Translations under genes and position numbers: made by a program
Shown here: positions 56,888 to 64,000 of the stretch, piece after piece
How the letters are laid out: each line of letters opens with the position of its first letter
Position numbering within the stretch: the first letter of the stretch is position 1
Assembly (NCBI GenBank): GCA_016756695.1
Contig: CP066701.1
Location: 3,988,001 to 4,052,000 of the forward strand
Source of the DNA: Heyndrickxia sporothermodurans
GTDB taxonomy: Bacteria; Bacillota; Bacilli; Bacillales; Bacillaceae_C
Length of the DNA: 64,000 nucleotides
Direction: 5' to 3'
The notes under the pieces: generated by a model
What the model was told of the DNA's origin: nothing
The model's input: the letters and a program-made list of their open reading frames with translations, nothing else
The model's database searches: none

Positions 56888-57157
56888 TTAACGACGTAAG
56901 CCTAATTTGTTAATTAGCTCACGGTAACGTTGAACATCTTTATTACGTAAGTAAGTTAGTAAGTTACGACGTTTACCAACCATTTTCAAAAGACCGCGAC
57001 GTGAATGGTGATCTTTTTTGTGTACACGTAAATGTTCATTCAAATTATTAATATCCTCTGTTAGGATTGCAATTTGAACTTCTGGTGATCCAGTATCAGT
57101 TTCATGAACTTTGAATTGATTGATGATTTCGTTTTTGCGTTCTTGAGCAATTGCCAT
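56888..57157 (-). CDS. rpsO: 30S ribosomal protein S15
   Basis: An 89-residue protein ([30 protein letters not shown], in parts; [25 protein letters not shown] end) binding 16S rRNA helix 22. TAGGAGGTG lies 8 nt before the ATG chosen at 57157; three upstream codons are open. Followed by a terminator and then pnp. Confidence 0.98.
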   Translation of the reverse strand: MAIAQERKNEIINQFKVHETDTGSPEVQIAILTEDINNLNEHLRVHKKDHHSRRGLLKMVGKRRNLLTYLRNKDVQRYRELINKLGLRR

Positions 57158-57278
57158 CCTTTTCACCTCCTAAAAATAAATAATCCCCAATTACTGAGCA
57201 AGCGTCGGTGACTCGACTTGCCAAGCAACGGTTCATTACACTGTAATATAATACTACTTTTTGTCTAAAAAAACAAGT

Positions 57279-58250
57279 CTAATTTCTATTTTTTTCAAAG
57301 TAATTAATGGTATTTTGTTTATCTTTTGCAATCTGAAGTTTTAATTGATCGATTCCAGCAAATTTCTGTTCATCTCTAATTCTTAAATGCCATTCGATTG
57401 AAACTTCTTCACCGTAAATGGATTGATCAAAGTCAATAATATGTACTTCAATTGATAGGGAATATTCATCGATACTTTTGAAAGTGGGCTTAAATCCTAC
57501 ATTACAGACCCCGTGATACCAATTTCCATCAATTTTAATTTTAACAGCATAAACGCCTGTTTTCGGGATAATATATTCATTGGATAGTTTGATGTTGGCA
57601 GTTGGAAAACCGATCTGTCTGCCGCGCTTTTCTCCATGAATTACGATCCCATTTGTCGTGTAAAATCTTCCTAAAATGCGACGAACTTCCGTCATATCTC
57701 CTTCTGCTAATAATTCCCTAGTTAAACTGGAACTCACTTTCTCATCTCCCGATTGTCGGTTAATCGCAAGTTTTTCTACTGTCGTATAGGTGAATTTTCC
57801 TTCTGAATGAATTGGCAAAGTTTCCATTGTTCCTTTACCAAATTTCCCGTATGAAAAATCAAAACCGGCGACTACATGATGGACATTTAATCCGATAATA
57901 TATTGTTTTACATATTCTTCAGGAGAAAGATTAGCAAAATTAGATGTAAACTGAACAATAAATAAATAATCAATTCCCATTCTTTCAATGAGTTTCTTCT
58001 TATCTTCAATAGGAGTGATTAGCTCAACTTGTTTATTATTTTGACTTAACACAACAGAAGGATGCGGATCAAATGTCATTACCGCACTTTTCCATTGATT
58101 TTGTTCAGCAATTTCCTTCGCCAAATTAATGACTTTTTGATGTCCTAAGTGAATGCCATCAAAATACCCAAGTGCCATAACTAGGGGAGGAAAATCCTGC
58201 TTGTTGAATGAATGTGGATGATGTATTGTGATTACTTTCAATTTTCTCAC
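57279..58250 (-). CDS. ribF: bifunctional riboflavin kinase / FAD synthetase
   Basis: A 323-residue enzyme (B. subtilis RibC) making FMN and FAD. N-terminal FMN adenylyltransferase: GYFDGIHLGHQKVI, FDPHPSVVL and SSSLTRELLAEGD. C-terminal flavokinase: GEKRGRQIGFPTANI and GVYAVKIKIDGNWYHGVCNVG in parts. Start is GTG at 58250 or TTG three codons later. No FMN riboswitch is seen upstream, as expected at this locus. Confidence 0.95.
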   Translation of the reverse strand: MRKLKVITIHHPHSFNKQDFPPLVMALGYFDGIHLGHQKVINLAKEIAEQNQWKSAVMTFDPHPSVVLSQNNKQVELITPIEDKKKLIERMGIDYLFIVQFTSNFANLSPEEYVKQYIIGLNVHHVVAGFDFSYGKFGKGTMETLPIHSEGKFTYTTVEKLAINRQSGDEKVSSSLTRELLAEGDMTEVRRILGRFYTTNGIVIHGEKRGRQIGFPTANIKLSNEYIIPKTGVYAVKIKIDGNWYHGVCNVGFKPTFKSIDEYSLSIEVHIIDFDQSIYGEEVSIEWHLRIRDEQKFAGIDQLKLQIAKDKQNTINYFEKNRN

Positions 58251-58268
58251 CTATTTCTTTCTATTAGA

Positions 58269-59177
58269 TCAATTATTAAGAACTTTAACAGGCTTTATTA
58301 AATGCGGCTTTTCAGGATGAATTTTGTAGATCGCTTTCACTTGATTTTGATGAATAAAAACAACTTCCTCTTCTCCAAATGTCCACCATTCTTCTTTTTC
58401 CAAAACCGCACCATTATTCACTTTCTCTGCTAATGTATCATTTATCACGTATTTCGGCAAATGAGAAACTCCTCTGTCTAAAGGAAAGATTACATCTTTT
58501 AATGTATTTTCACTTAGGCGGGTTTCAATATCTGAAAAGGTTAAACAATTTTCTTTTGTAAACGAACCTGACGATGTTCTTGTAAGATCAGACATATGCG
58601 CCGGGAATCCTAATTTTTCTCCTATTGACACTGCTAATGTTCTTATATATGTTCCCTTGCTGCATTTTACCCGAAACCGAAAAGAAATCGTATTTCCCGA
58701 AAAAACTTTTCGATCATCTAGTAATTCTATTTCATATATAGTTACGACTCTTGTTGGACGTTCAACCTCTATCCCTTTTCTTGCGTATTCATACAATCTT
58801 TTCCCGTTCACTTTAACTGCAGAATACATCGGTGGGGTTTGCGAAATTTCACCACGAAATGATTGAAGCACGTCTAAAATTTGATTCCGATTGATCGTTT
58901 TACAAATTGGAACTTCGTCAACTTTTTCACCACTGGCATCCTCGGTTGTCGTTGAATATCCAAGCGTAACTTCGCCTTCGTATTCTTTTCCAGCATTCGT
59001 TATGTATTCAGCAACTTTTGTTGCCTTTCCTAAACAAATAGGGAGAACACCCGTTACATCAGGATCTAGAGTTCCTGTATGTCCAACCTTTTTCATTTTC
59101 AACATTTTTCTTATTTTAAATACACAATCATGTGACGTCATTCCTTTTGGTTTCCATAAAGGAAGGATTCCATCCAT
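58269..59177 (-). CDS. truB: tRNA pseudouridine-55 synthase TruB
   Basis: A 302-residue pseudouridine synthase making psi55 in the T loop. GILPLWKPKGMTSHD starts it and the catalytic Asp is in GHTGTLDPDVTGVLP. ATG at 59177 is preceded by AAGGAG; an upstream open stretch runs through the rbfA terminator and was rejected. Confidence 0.96.
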   Translation of the reverse strand: MDGILPLWKPKGMTSHDCVFKIRKMLKMKKVGHTGTLDPDVTGVLPICLGKATKVAEYITNAGKEYEGEVTLGYSTTTEDASGEKVDEVPICKTINRNQILDVLQSFRGEISQTPPMYSAVKVNGKRLYEYARKGIEVERPTRVVTIYEIELLDDRKVFSGNTISFRFRVKCSKGTYIRTLAVSIGEKLGFPAHMSDLTRTSSGSFTKENCLTFSDIETRLSENTLKDVIFPLDRGVSHLPKYVINDTLAEKVNNGAVLEKEEWWTFGEEEVVFIHQNQVKAIYKIHPEKPHLIKPVKVLNN

Positions 59178-59206
59178 ATGAATACTCCTTTTTAAATAAA
59201 GTCTTG

Positions 59207-59240
59207 AAAAAAGGATAGACAAAATTGTCTATCCTTTTTT
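59207..59240 (-). terminator. hairpin between rbfA and truB
   Basis: AAAAAAGGATAGACAA / TTGTCTATCCTTTTTT, 16-bp perfect stem. It looks like a strong intrinsic terminator inside the infB-truB cluster, so truB and ribF likely rely on read-through or their own promoter. Confidence 0.85.
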
Positions 59241-59242
59241 GT

Positions 59243-59587
59243 CTATTTATCTGTGTTTATTTCTTTAATAATGGTTTCAATTCGATTTCCATACTCAATC
59301 GATTCATCAAATGCAAATGAAAGTTCCGGAGTTTTTCTTAAGCGAATTCGATGTCCAACTTCAGAACGAATGAATCCTTTTGCTTTTTCAAGAGCAAGGA
59401 GTGTTCCTTCTTTTTGTTTATCCCCTCCGAGAACAGTAATATATACTGTAGCTTGTTGGAGATCACCTGTTACCTGAACATCTGTTACGGTAACAAAGCC
59501 AATACGTGGATCCTTTATTTTTCGGCCGATAATGTCGCTAAGTTCTTTTTTCATTTGCTCTCCGACACGATTTGCACGTAGGCTCAT
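59243..59587 (-). CDS. rbfA: ribosome-binding factor A
   Basis: A 114-residue KH-type protein ([58 protein letters not shown]) needed for late 30S maturation. GAGGTG lies upstream of the ATG at 59587. Confidence 0.96.
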   Translation of the reverse strand: MSLRANRVGEQMKKELSDIIGRKIKDPRIGFVTVTDVQVTGDLQQATVYITVLGGDKQKEGTLLALEKAKGFIRSEVGHRIRLRKTPELSFAFDESIEYGNRIETIIKEINTDK

Positions 59588-59602
59588 ACATAACACCTCA
59601 CA

Positions 59603-59881
59603 TTACAACCATTCATAAATGGTTTCTAGTCTTTCCCACTCAGGAAAGGAATCTAAAAATTTTATTGCATTTTCAATTTCTCTTTCAGCAGCTGACTGGA
59701 TCGATGCAACAGTGACAATGGCAATTTTGGTTCGTTGCCACAAATCTTGATGTCCAATTTCAGAAACTGAAACATTAAATTTCTGTTTTAGTCTGGTGAT
59801 GACTCTTTGAAGGACTGCTCTTTTTTCCTTCAAAGAACCTGCTTCATAAATGCGGAACTCACATTCCACATATCCAATCAT
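59603..59881 (-). CDS. ylxP: DUF503 family protein YlxP
   Basis: A 92-residue protein ([39 protein letters not shown]) with a ferredoxin-like fold. Conserved between infB and rbfA; proposed to act in ribosome biogenesis, but its exact role is unknown. Its ATG overlaps the infB stop by four bases. Confidence 0.93.
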   Translation of the reverse strand: MIGYVECEFRIYEAGSLKEKRAVLQRVITRLKQKFNVSVSEIGHQDLWQRTKIAIVTVASIQSAAEREIENAIKFLDSFPEWERLETIYEWL

Positions 59882-62070
59882 GAACGCTCGACTTCTTCCA
59901 TCACAAACGCTTCAATGATGTCTCCTTCTTTTAAATCATTGTAGTTTTTAATAGTAATCCCGCATTCATAACCTTGACTTACTTCTTTTGCATCATCCTT
60001 AAAACGTTTTAATGTATCAATTTCTCCTTCAAAAACGACTACATTATTTCGGATAATTCGGATACCGCTGTCACGAGTAATTTTTCCATCAGTAACATAA
60101 CTTCCGGCAATCGTACCAACCTTCGATACTTTGAATGTTTGACGAACTTCTGCTTGACCGATAATTTTTTCATAGAATTCCGGATCAAGCATACCTTTCA
60201 TTGCAGACTCAATTTCTTCAATTACTTTATAAATAATCCGATGTAATCGTATATCAACATTTTCTGCTTCTGCAGCACGCTTTGCATTAACATCAGGGCG
60301 TACATTAAAACCGATAACAATTGCGTTTGAAGCTGCAGCAAGGGAGATATCTGATTCATTAATACCACCAACAGCAGTATGAATGATTCTAACATTTACT
60401 CCTTCTACATCAATTTTTTGTAATGATGCTGCGAGCGCCTCAACAGATCCTTGTACATCTGCTTTAATAATAATATTAATGTCTTTCATTTCGCCTTGTT
60501 TCATTTGTTCGAATAATGTATCTAGACTTACGCGGGCAGTTTCATTTCGTTGTGCTAATACGGCTTGCTGTGCGCGTAATTCTCCAACTTGACGTGCTGT
60601 TTTTTCATCATCAAATACGACGAAGCGATCTCCCGCTTGTGGTACATCATTTAATCCTGTAATTTCTACTGGAGTTGATGGGCCAGCTTCTTTCACGCGA
60701 CGACCTAAATCGTTTACCATTGCACGAACTCGGCCAAAAGTATGTCCGACAACGATTGGGTCACCGACACGTAATGTACCATTTTGAACTAACAACGTAG
60801 CAACTGAGCCGCGTCCTTTGTCTAATTGTGCTTCAATTACTGTACCAATTGCATTTCGGTTCGGGTTCGCTTTATATTCTTCCACTTCACTTACTAATAG
60901 AATCATTTCAAGCAAATTATCAATACCTTCTCCATTTTTCGCAGAAATTGGTACAAAAATTGTATCGCCGCCCCAATCTTCAGGAACAAGCCCATGCTCA
61001 GTTAATTCTTGCATGACACGATCAGGATTTGCAGAAGGTTTATCCATTTTGTTAACTGCAACAATGATAGGAACATTCGCAGCTTTAGCATGATTTATTG
61101 CTTCAATCGTTTGTGGCATTACACCATCATCGGCAGCCACAACTAAAATTGTAATATCTGTAATTTGTGCCCCACGAGCTCTCATCGTTGTAAAAGCAGC
61201 ATGCCCTGGTGTATCTAGGAATGTAATTTTTTTGCCATTTACTTCTACTTGATAAGCACCAATATGTTGTGTAATACCACCGGCTTCGCCAGCAGTTACT
61301 TTCGTATTACGAATAGAATCCAATGTTGTTGTTTTTCCGTGGTCAACATGTCCCATTATCGTAACGACTGATGGACGTTCTTTAAGATTCTCTTCTGTAT
61401 CTTCAGTAAAATACACTTCAAGATCGGTTGTATCAATTTGTATTTCTTCTTCAACTTCTACGCCATAATCTGTGGCGATAAGTTCAATAGAATCCTTGTC
61501 AAGTTCATTATTAATCGTTGCAACAACACCAAGCATGAAAAGCTTTTTAATTAATTCTGATGGTTCTCTGTGTAATTTTTTCGCAAGTTCGGCAACTGTT
61601 AATGAACCGCTAAATGTGATTTTACTTGGAAGTTCTTTTTTCTTCGGCGGTACTTGTTGTTGTTGTTGTGGCCGTTGTTTATTTTTATTTTTATTATTGT
61701 TTTTATGCTTTTTATTATTATTAGAACCTTTATTGTCCCTAGGTGCGTTATTTTTATTGTTTGGCTTAGATTCATTCGTTTTATGTTTTTGTTGTGTAGT
61801 ATCTTTCACGAGGCTCTCTTCAACTTCCATTTCTTTTTGACTATTTTTTTTATTTGTTTGTTGCTTGTTCTGTGATTGATTGTTCATAGAATTAGATTTC
61901 ACCTGTTTATCATGATGATTAAACATCTTATCTAATTTACTAATAGTATCCCCATCTATCGTAGACATATGATTATTGACTTCAATGTTTAATTCTTTAA
62001 GTTTCGAAATAATGTCTTTACTAGAAACATTTTGTTTTTTTGCGTACTCATAAATTCGAATTTTACTCAT
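59878..62070 (-). CDS. infB: translation initiation factor IF-2
   Basis: A 730-residue GTPase delivering fMet-tRNA to the 30S subunit. IF2_N modules lie at about 1-52 and 153-205, separated by an Asn/Lys/Gln-rich linker (60-145). The G domain has [10 protein letters not shown] (240-249), DTPGHAAF and NKMDK. Domains II, III and the fMet-tRNA-binding domain follow. GGTGGGGGTGAAC precedes the ATG. An insertion sequence starts 24 nt upstream of the start codon and separates this essential gene from ylxQ and the rest of the nusA operon. Confidence 0.97.
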   Translation of the reverse strand: MSKIRIYEYAKKQNVSSKDIISKLKELNIEVNNHMSTIDGDTISKLDKMFNHHDKQVKSNSMNNQSQNKQQTNKKNSQKEMEVEESLVKDTTQQKHKTNESKPNNKNNAPRDNKGSNNNKKHKNNNKNKNKQRPQQQQQVPPKKKELPSKITFSGSLTVAELAKKLHREPSELIKKLFMLGVVATINNELDKDSIELIATDYGVEVEEEIQIDTTDLEVYFTEDTEENLKERPSVVTIMGHVDHGKTTTLDSIRNTKVTAGEAGGITQHIGAYQVEVNGKKITFLDTPGHAAFTTMRARGAQITDITILVVAADDGVMPQTIEAINHAKAANVPIIVAVNKMDKPSANPDRVMQELTEHGLVPEDWGGDTIFVPISAKNGEGIDNLLEMILLVSEVEEYKANPNRNAIGTVIEAQLDKGRGSVATLLVQNGTLRVGDPIVVGHTFGRVRAMVNDLGRRVKEAGPSTPVEITGLNDVPQAGDRFVVFDDEKTARQVGELRAQQAVLAQRNETARVSLDTLFEQMKQGEMKDINIIIKADVQGSVEALAASLQKIDVEGVNVRIIHTAVGGINESDISLAAASNAIVIGFNVRPDVNAKRAAEAENVDIRLHRIIYKVIEEIESAMKGMLDPEFYEKIIGQAEVRQTFKVSKVGTIAGSYVTDGKITRDSGIRIIRNNVVVFEGEIDTLKRFKDDAKEVSQGYECGITIKNYNDLKEGDIIEAFVMEEVERS

Positions 62071-62084
62071 ATGTTCACCCCCAC

Positions 62085-62094
62085 CTTATGATTC
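62085..62094. repeat. target duplication of the 1.84-kb IS copy 2, left
   Basis: CTTATGATTC, identical to 63932-63941. Confidence 0.88.
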
Positions 62095-62233
62095 GTATTG
62101 TCAAAACTTTTATATAAAATAGGCTATAAACTACCTTAATAGAGGGATTTTTGAGCAAAAAAATTGCCACCCTAAATCTAAGGATAATTGAGGTTACCAC
62201 ACACCCAACAACCTTAGAAAAGGAAGTGACAAG

Positions 62234-63676
62234 TTGTACCCTCAAATTATAACCTATTTACTAACTTTTATAAAATTCCAAGAACAAATAATTCGAACAT
62301 TACTCACCCTACTTATTGGGAAGAGTATGTTTGATAAACCGAAAGATCAGCAGCCTGTTAACAAACCTTATCGAAAACTACAAGTTGATGATCTTCCCAT
62401 TATCGAAATCCCAGAAAAGCTGAATTATCGAAATCTCCTAACGGAGTACCAAGAGAAGCATGGGAAATCTCTTAAACCCGTTCGAAGACACAAGAACGCA
62501 AAAGTGTCGGTACCTAAAGGAATGAAATGTCCTAAGTGTGGTGCACCATCTGATTATCTTTATGCCAATAATGGTGATAAGGGACAGTATCAATGCAAGG
62601 TATGTTCTTGCCTTTTCAGCGATAAGAATCGTTTTTCGAAAGAGGCCATTTTGAAATGTCCTCATTGTTCTAAAACACTCGATAAGATCAAGGAGCGAAA
62701 AGATTTCGATGTGTTTAAGTGTAAAAATGACGACTGTCCGTATTATCAAAAGAAATTAAACGGTATGTCTTCCAAAGAAAAGAAACAGTTTAAAAAGGAT
62801 CCCCAGTCGTTTAAGTTAAGGTATATTTTTCGCCAATTTCACATTGATTTTCAACCATTATCCAAGAATTCACCGGAGTTGCCAGTTGTTGATCTGTCTA
62901 GAATCTATGCTTCTCCGCATACGTTAGGTTTGATATTGACCTACCATGTGAATTACGGTCTTTCCGCAAGAAGGACCGCTGCCCTTATGCAGGATGTTCA
63001 CGGTGTAGCTATTTCTCATCAGACGATATTGAACTACGAAAATAGTGTGGCTCTTTTACTTAAACCTTACGTGGATCACTATCCTTATGAGCTTTCAGAT
63101 CAATTCTGTGGTGACGAAACCTATATCCGGGTCAATGGAAAATGGCATTATCTCTTTTTCTTCTTTGACGCGGTGAAAAAGATCGTCCTTTCGTACCGAG
63201 TGTCGCCTAATCGTGATACAGCATCCGCCATTCAAGCGATAAACGACGTCCTACTGAAGATGGAAGAGATCCCTGAAAACCTTACATTCGTAGTAGATGG
63301 AAATCCAATCTATCTTCTAGCCCAGCATTTCTTCGCTCAGAATAATATTTCTTTCGATGTGAAGCAAGTAATCGGGCTGACAAATGAAGATCCCATCTCA
63401 ACCGAATACAGACCGTTAAAACAGATTATCGAAAGACTGAATCGCACATTTAAAGGAAATTATCGCTCTACACAAGGATTTGGATCGGATCATGGATCTG
63501 TTTCTTTTGTCACCTTGTTTGCGGCGTATTTTAACTTTCTACGACCACATGCATCCCTAGAGGGCAAGGTACCCGTTGTGAATCCAAAGTTATCAGGACT
63601 TCCTACCATGCCTGCGCGTTGGACAAAGCTCATCGAGTTAGCTCAACGATGGATAGTCGAACAAAGATCCGCCTAA
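62234..63676 (+). CDS. zinc-ribbon DDE transposase, copy 2
   Basis: 480 residues, identical in sequence to the protein at 17907-19349: zinc ribbons near 99-124 and 142-168, DDE residues D294, D355 and E400. Intact, with the same TTG start and AAAAGGAAGTG ribosome site. The identity implies that one copy moved recently or that the two are kept alike by gene conversion. Confidence 0.88.
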   Translation: MYPQIITYLLTFIKFQEQIIRTLLTLLIGKSMFDKPKDQQPVNKPYRKLQVDDLPIIEIPEKLNYRNLLTEYQEKHGKSLKPVRRHKNAKVSVPKGMKCPKCGAPSDYLYANNGDKGQYQCKVCSCLFSDKNRFSKEAILKCPHCSKTLDKIKERKDFDVFKCKNDDCPYYQKKLNGMSSKEKKQFKKDPQSFKLRYIFRQFHIDFQPLSKNSPELPVVDLSRIYASPHTLGLILTYHVNYGLSARRTAALMQDVHGVAISHQTILNYENSVALLLKPYVDHYPYELSDQFCGDETYIRVNGKWHYLFFFFDAVKKIVLSYRVSPNRDTASAIQAINDVLLKMEEIPENLTFVVDGNPIYLLAQHFFAQNNISFDVKQVIGLTNEDPISTEYRPLKQIIERLNRTFKGNYRSTQGFGSDHGSVSFVTLFAAYFNFLRPHASLEGKVPVVNPKLSGLPTMPARWTKLIELAQRWIVEQRSA

Positions 63677-63711
63677 CTTTTTGTTTAGCAGAGCCCTTGG
63701 ACAAATTTAGC

Positions 63712-63862
63712 AATCGGCGGAGCGAACTCTTGACAAACCGAACTTGCCAATGGTTTAAAATGAAAATACCAAGGGCTTATTTGGTATGCCTTCTTTTTGT
63801 CCCCTTCGCCCTTGTTAACCTTGGATCAAACCATTGGCGTGTTTGTCAAGAGCGATTGCGGG
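63712..63862 (+). repeat. structured non-coding tail of the IS, copy 2
   Basis: Same sequence as 19385-19535: inverted arms at 63721-63756 and 63828-63854, with the inner hairpin ATACCAA/TTGGTAT at 63766-63787. In operon direction this tail is the first part of the element that an incoming nusA transcript would meet. Confidence 0.6.
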
Positions 63863-63931
63863 AGCTCCCCACCTAATAAATGGAAAGTAACCTAAACAAC
63901 TATTTAGTTTTCATAGAACTTTTTACAATAC

Positions 63932-63941
63932 CTTATGATTC
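63932..63941. repeat. target duplication of the 1.84-kb IS copy 2, right
   Basis: CTTATGATTC, overlapping the ylxQ stop codon (63935-63933). Confidence 0.88.
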
Positions 63942-64000
63942 ACCGAGCAAGATTTCTAATTTCTTCGCAAAGCCCAGATCCGTTATTGCTACGACAACTC
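63933..64000 (-). CDS. ylxQ: L7Ae-family protein YlxQ (RplGA), C-terminal end only
   Basis: The last 21 codons are in the window: VVVAITDLGFAKKLEILLGE, then S and TAA. This matches the end of B. subtilis YlxQ, a ribosomal L7Ae-like K-turn-binding protein of the nusA-ylxR-ylxQ-infB operon. The rest lies beyond the right edge. Confidence 0.85.
   Translation of the reverse strand, partial: VVVAITDLGFAKKLEILLGES

Larger units (their letters stand above)
62095..63931 (+). mobile_element. 1.84-kb insertion sequence, copy 2 (between ylxQ and infB)
   Basis: 1,837 bp with ends GTATTGTCAAAAC and ..TTTTTACAATAC, flanked by a perfect 10-bp direct repeat. The duplicated target holds the last codons and stop of ylxQ, so ylxQ stays intact. 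Same length as copy 1 apart from three C residues. Transposase is antisense to the nusA-infB operon. Confidence 0.92.

Noticed and set aside
1-64000. CRISPR arrays, tRNA or rRNA genes, prophage
   Set aside because: No regularly spaced repeats, cloverleaf-like sequences or phage structural genes were seen on either strand.

Overview
The window is a low-GC Bacillota chromosome segment from an endospore-forming member of the Bacillaceae. Sporulation genes (spoVS, cotE, dpaA/dpaB, spoIIIE, yjcZ-type, ymxH, ricA) sit in an order that closely follows the Bacillus subtilis ylxQ-infB-...-recA-...-mutSL-...-miaA-hfq region, read here on the minus strand from right to left. The genus cannot be fixed from this sequence alone.

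Layout from the right edge (operon direction): the 3' end of ylxQ; an insertion sequence; infB-ylxP-rbfA-truB-ribF-rpsO-pnp (translation, RNA modification and decay); ylxY-mlpA-ymxH; dpaA-dpaB-asd-dapG-dapA (dipicolinate and lysine/DAP synthesis for the spore and wall); an IS1182-type element; a two-gene operon of unknown purpose (a PlsY paralogue plus a GNAT/class-V aminotransferase fusion); rnjB; tepA-ylzJ-spoIIIE; a frameshifted GntR regulator (ymfC); a nupNOPQ-type nucleoside ABC importer; ymfF-ymfH-ymfI-ymfJ-ymfK-rodZ-pgsA; cinA; recA with a LexA site; rny-ymdB; a second copy of the right-edge insertion sequence; spoVS-miaB-ricA-cotE; a VOC protein; mutS-mutL; an IS66 element; two small genes; a guanidine-I riboswitch with a gdnCD (ykkCD) SMR exporter on the plus strand; a yitT-type membrane gene; a yjcZ-type peptide; a secreted protein of unknown function; a secreted thermonuclease; an Sda-like checkpoint peptide; and miaA-hfq.

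Four insertion sequences are present. One is IS66 (2,477 bp, perfect 8-bp target duplication). One is IS1182-like, with its transposase split by a one-base frame change. The other two are near-identical 1.84-kb elements with a zinc-ribbon DDE transposase. Both 1.84-kb copies lie exactly 24 nt upstream of a start codon (spoVS and infB), with the transposase antisense to that gene and the native Shine-Dalgarno sequence kept. This cuts essential infB off from the nusA-ylxQ side of its operon and spoVS off from its native upstream region.

The best candidates for undescribed biology are this repeated insertion geometry (with the structured non-coding tail of the element) and the plsY-like / GNAT-aminotransferase operon, which has the parts list of an acyl-amino-lipid pathway. 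Genes shorter than about 60 codons were found by eye (sda, yjcZ-type). Two short dispersed repeats with inverted-repeat structure lie downstream of hfq and downstream of mlpA.
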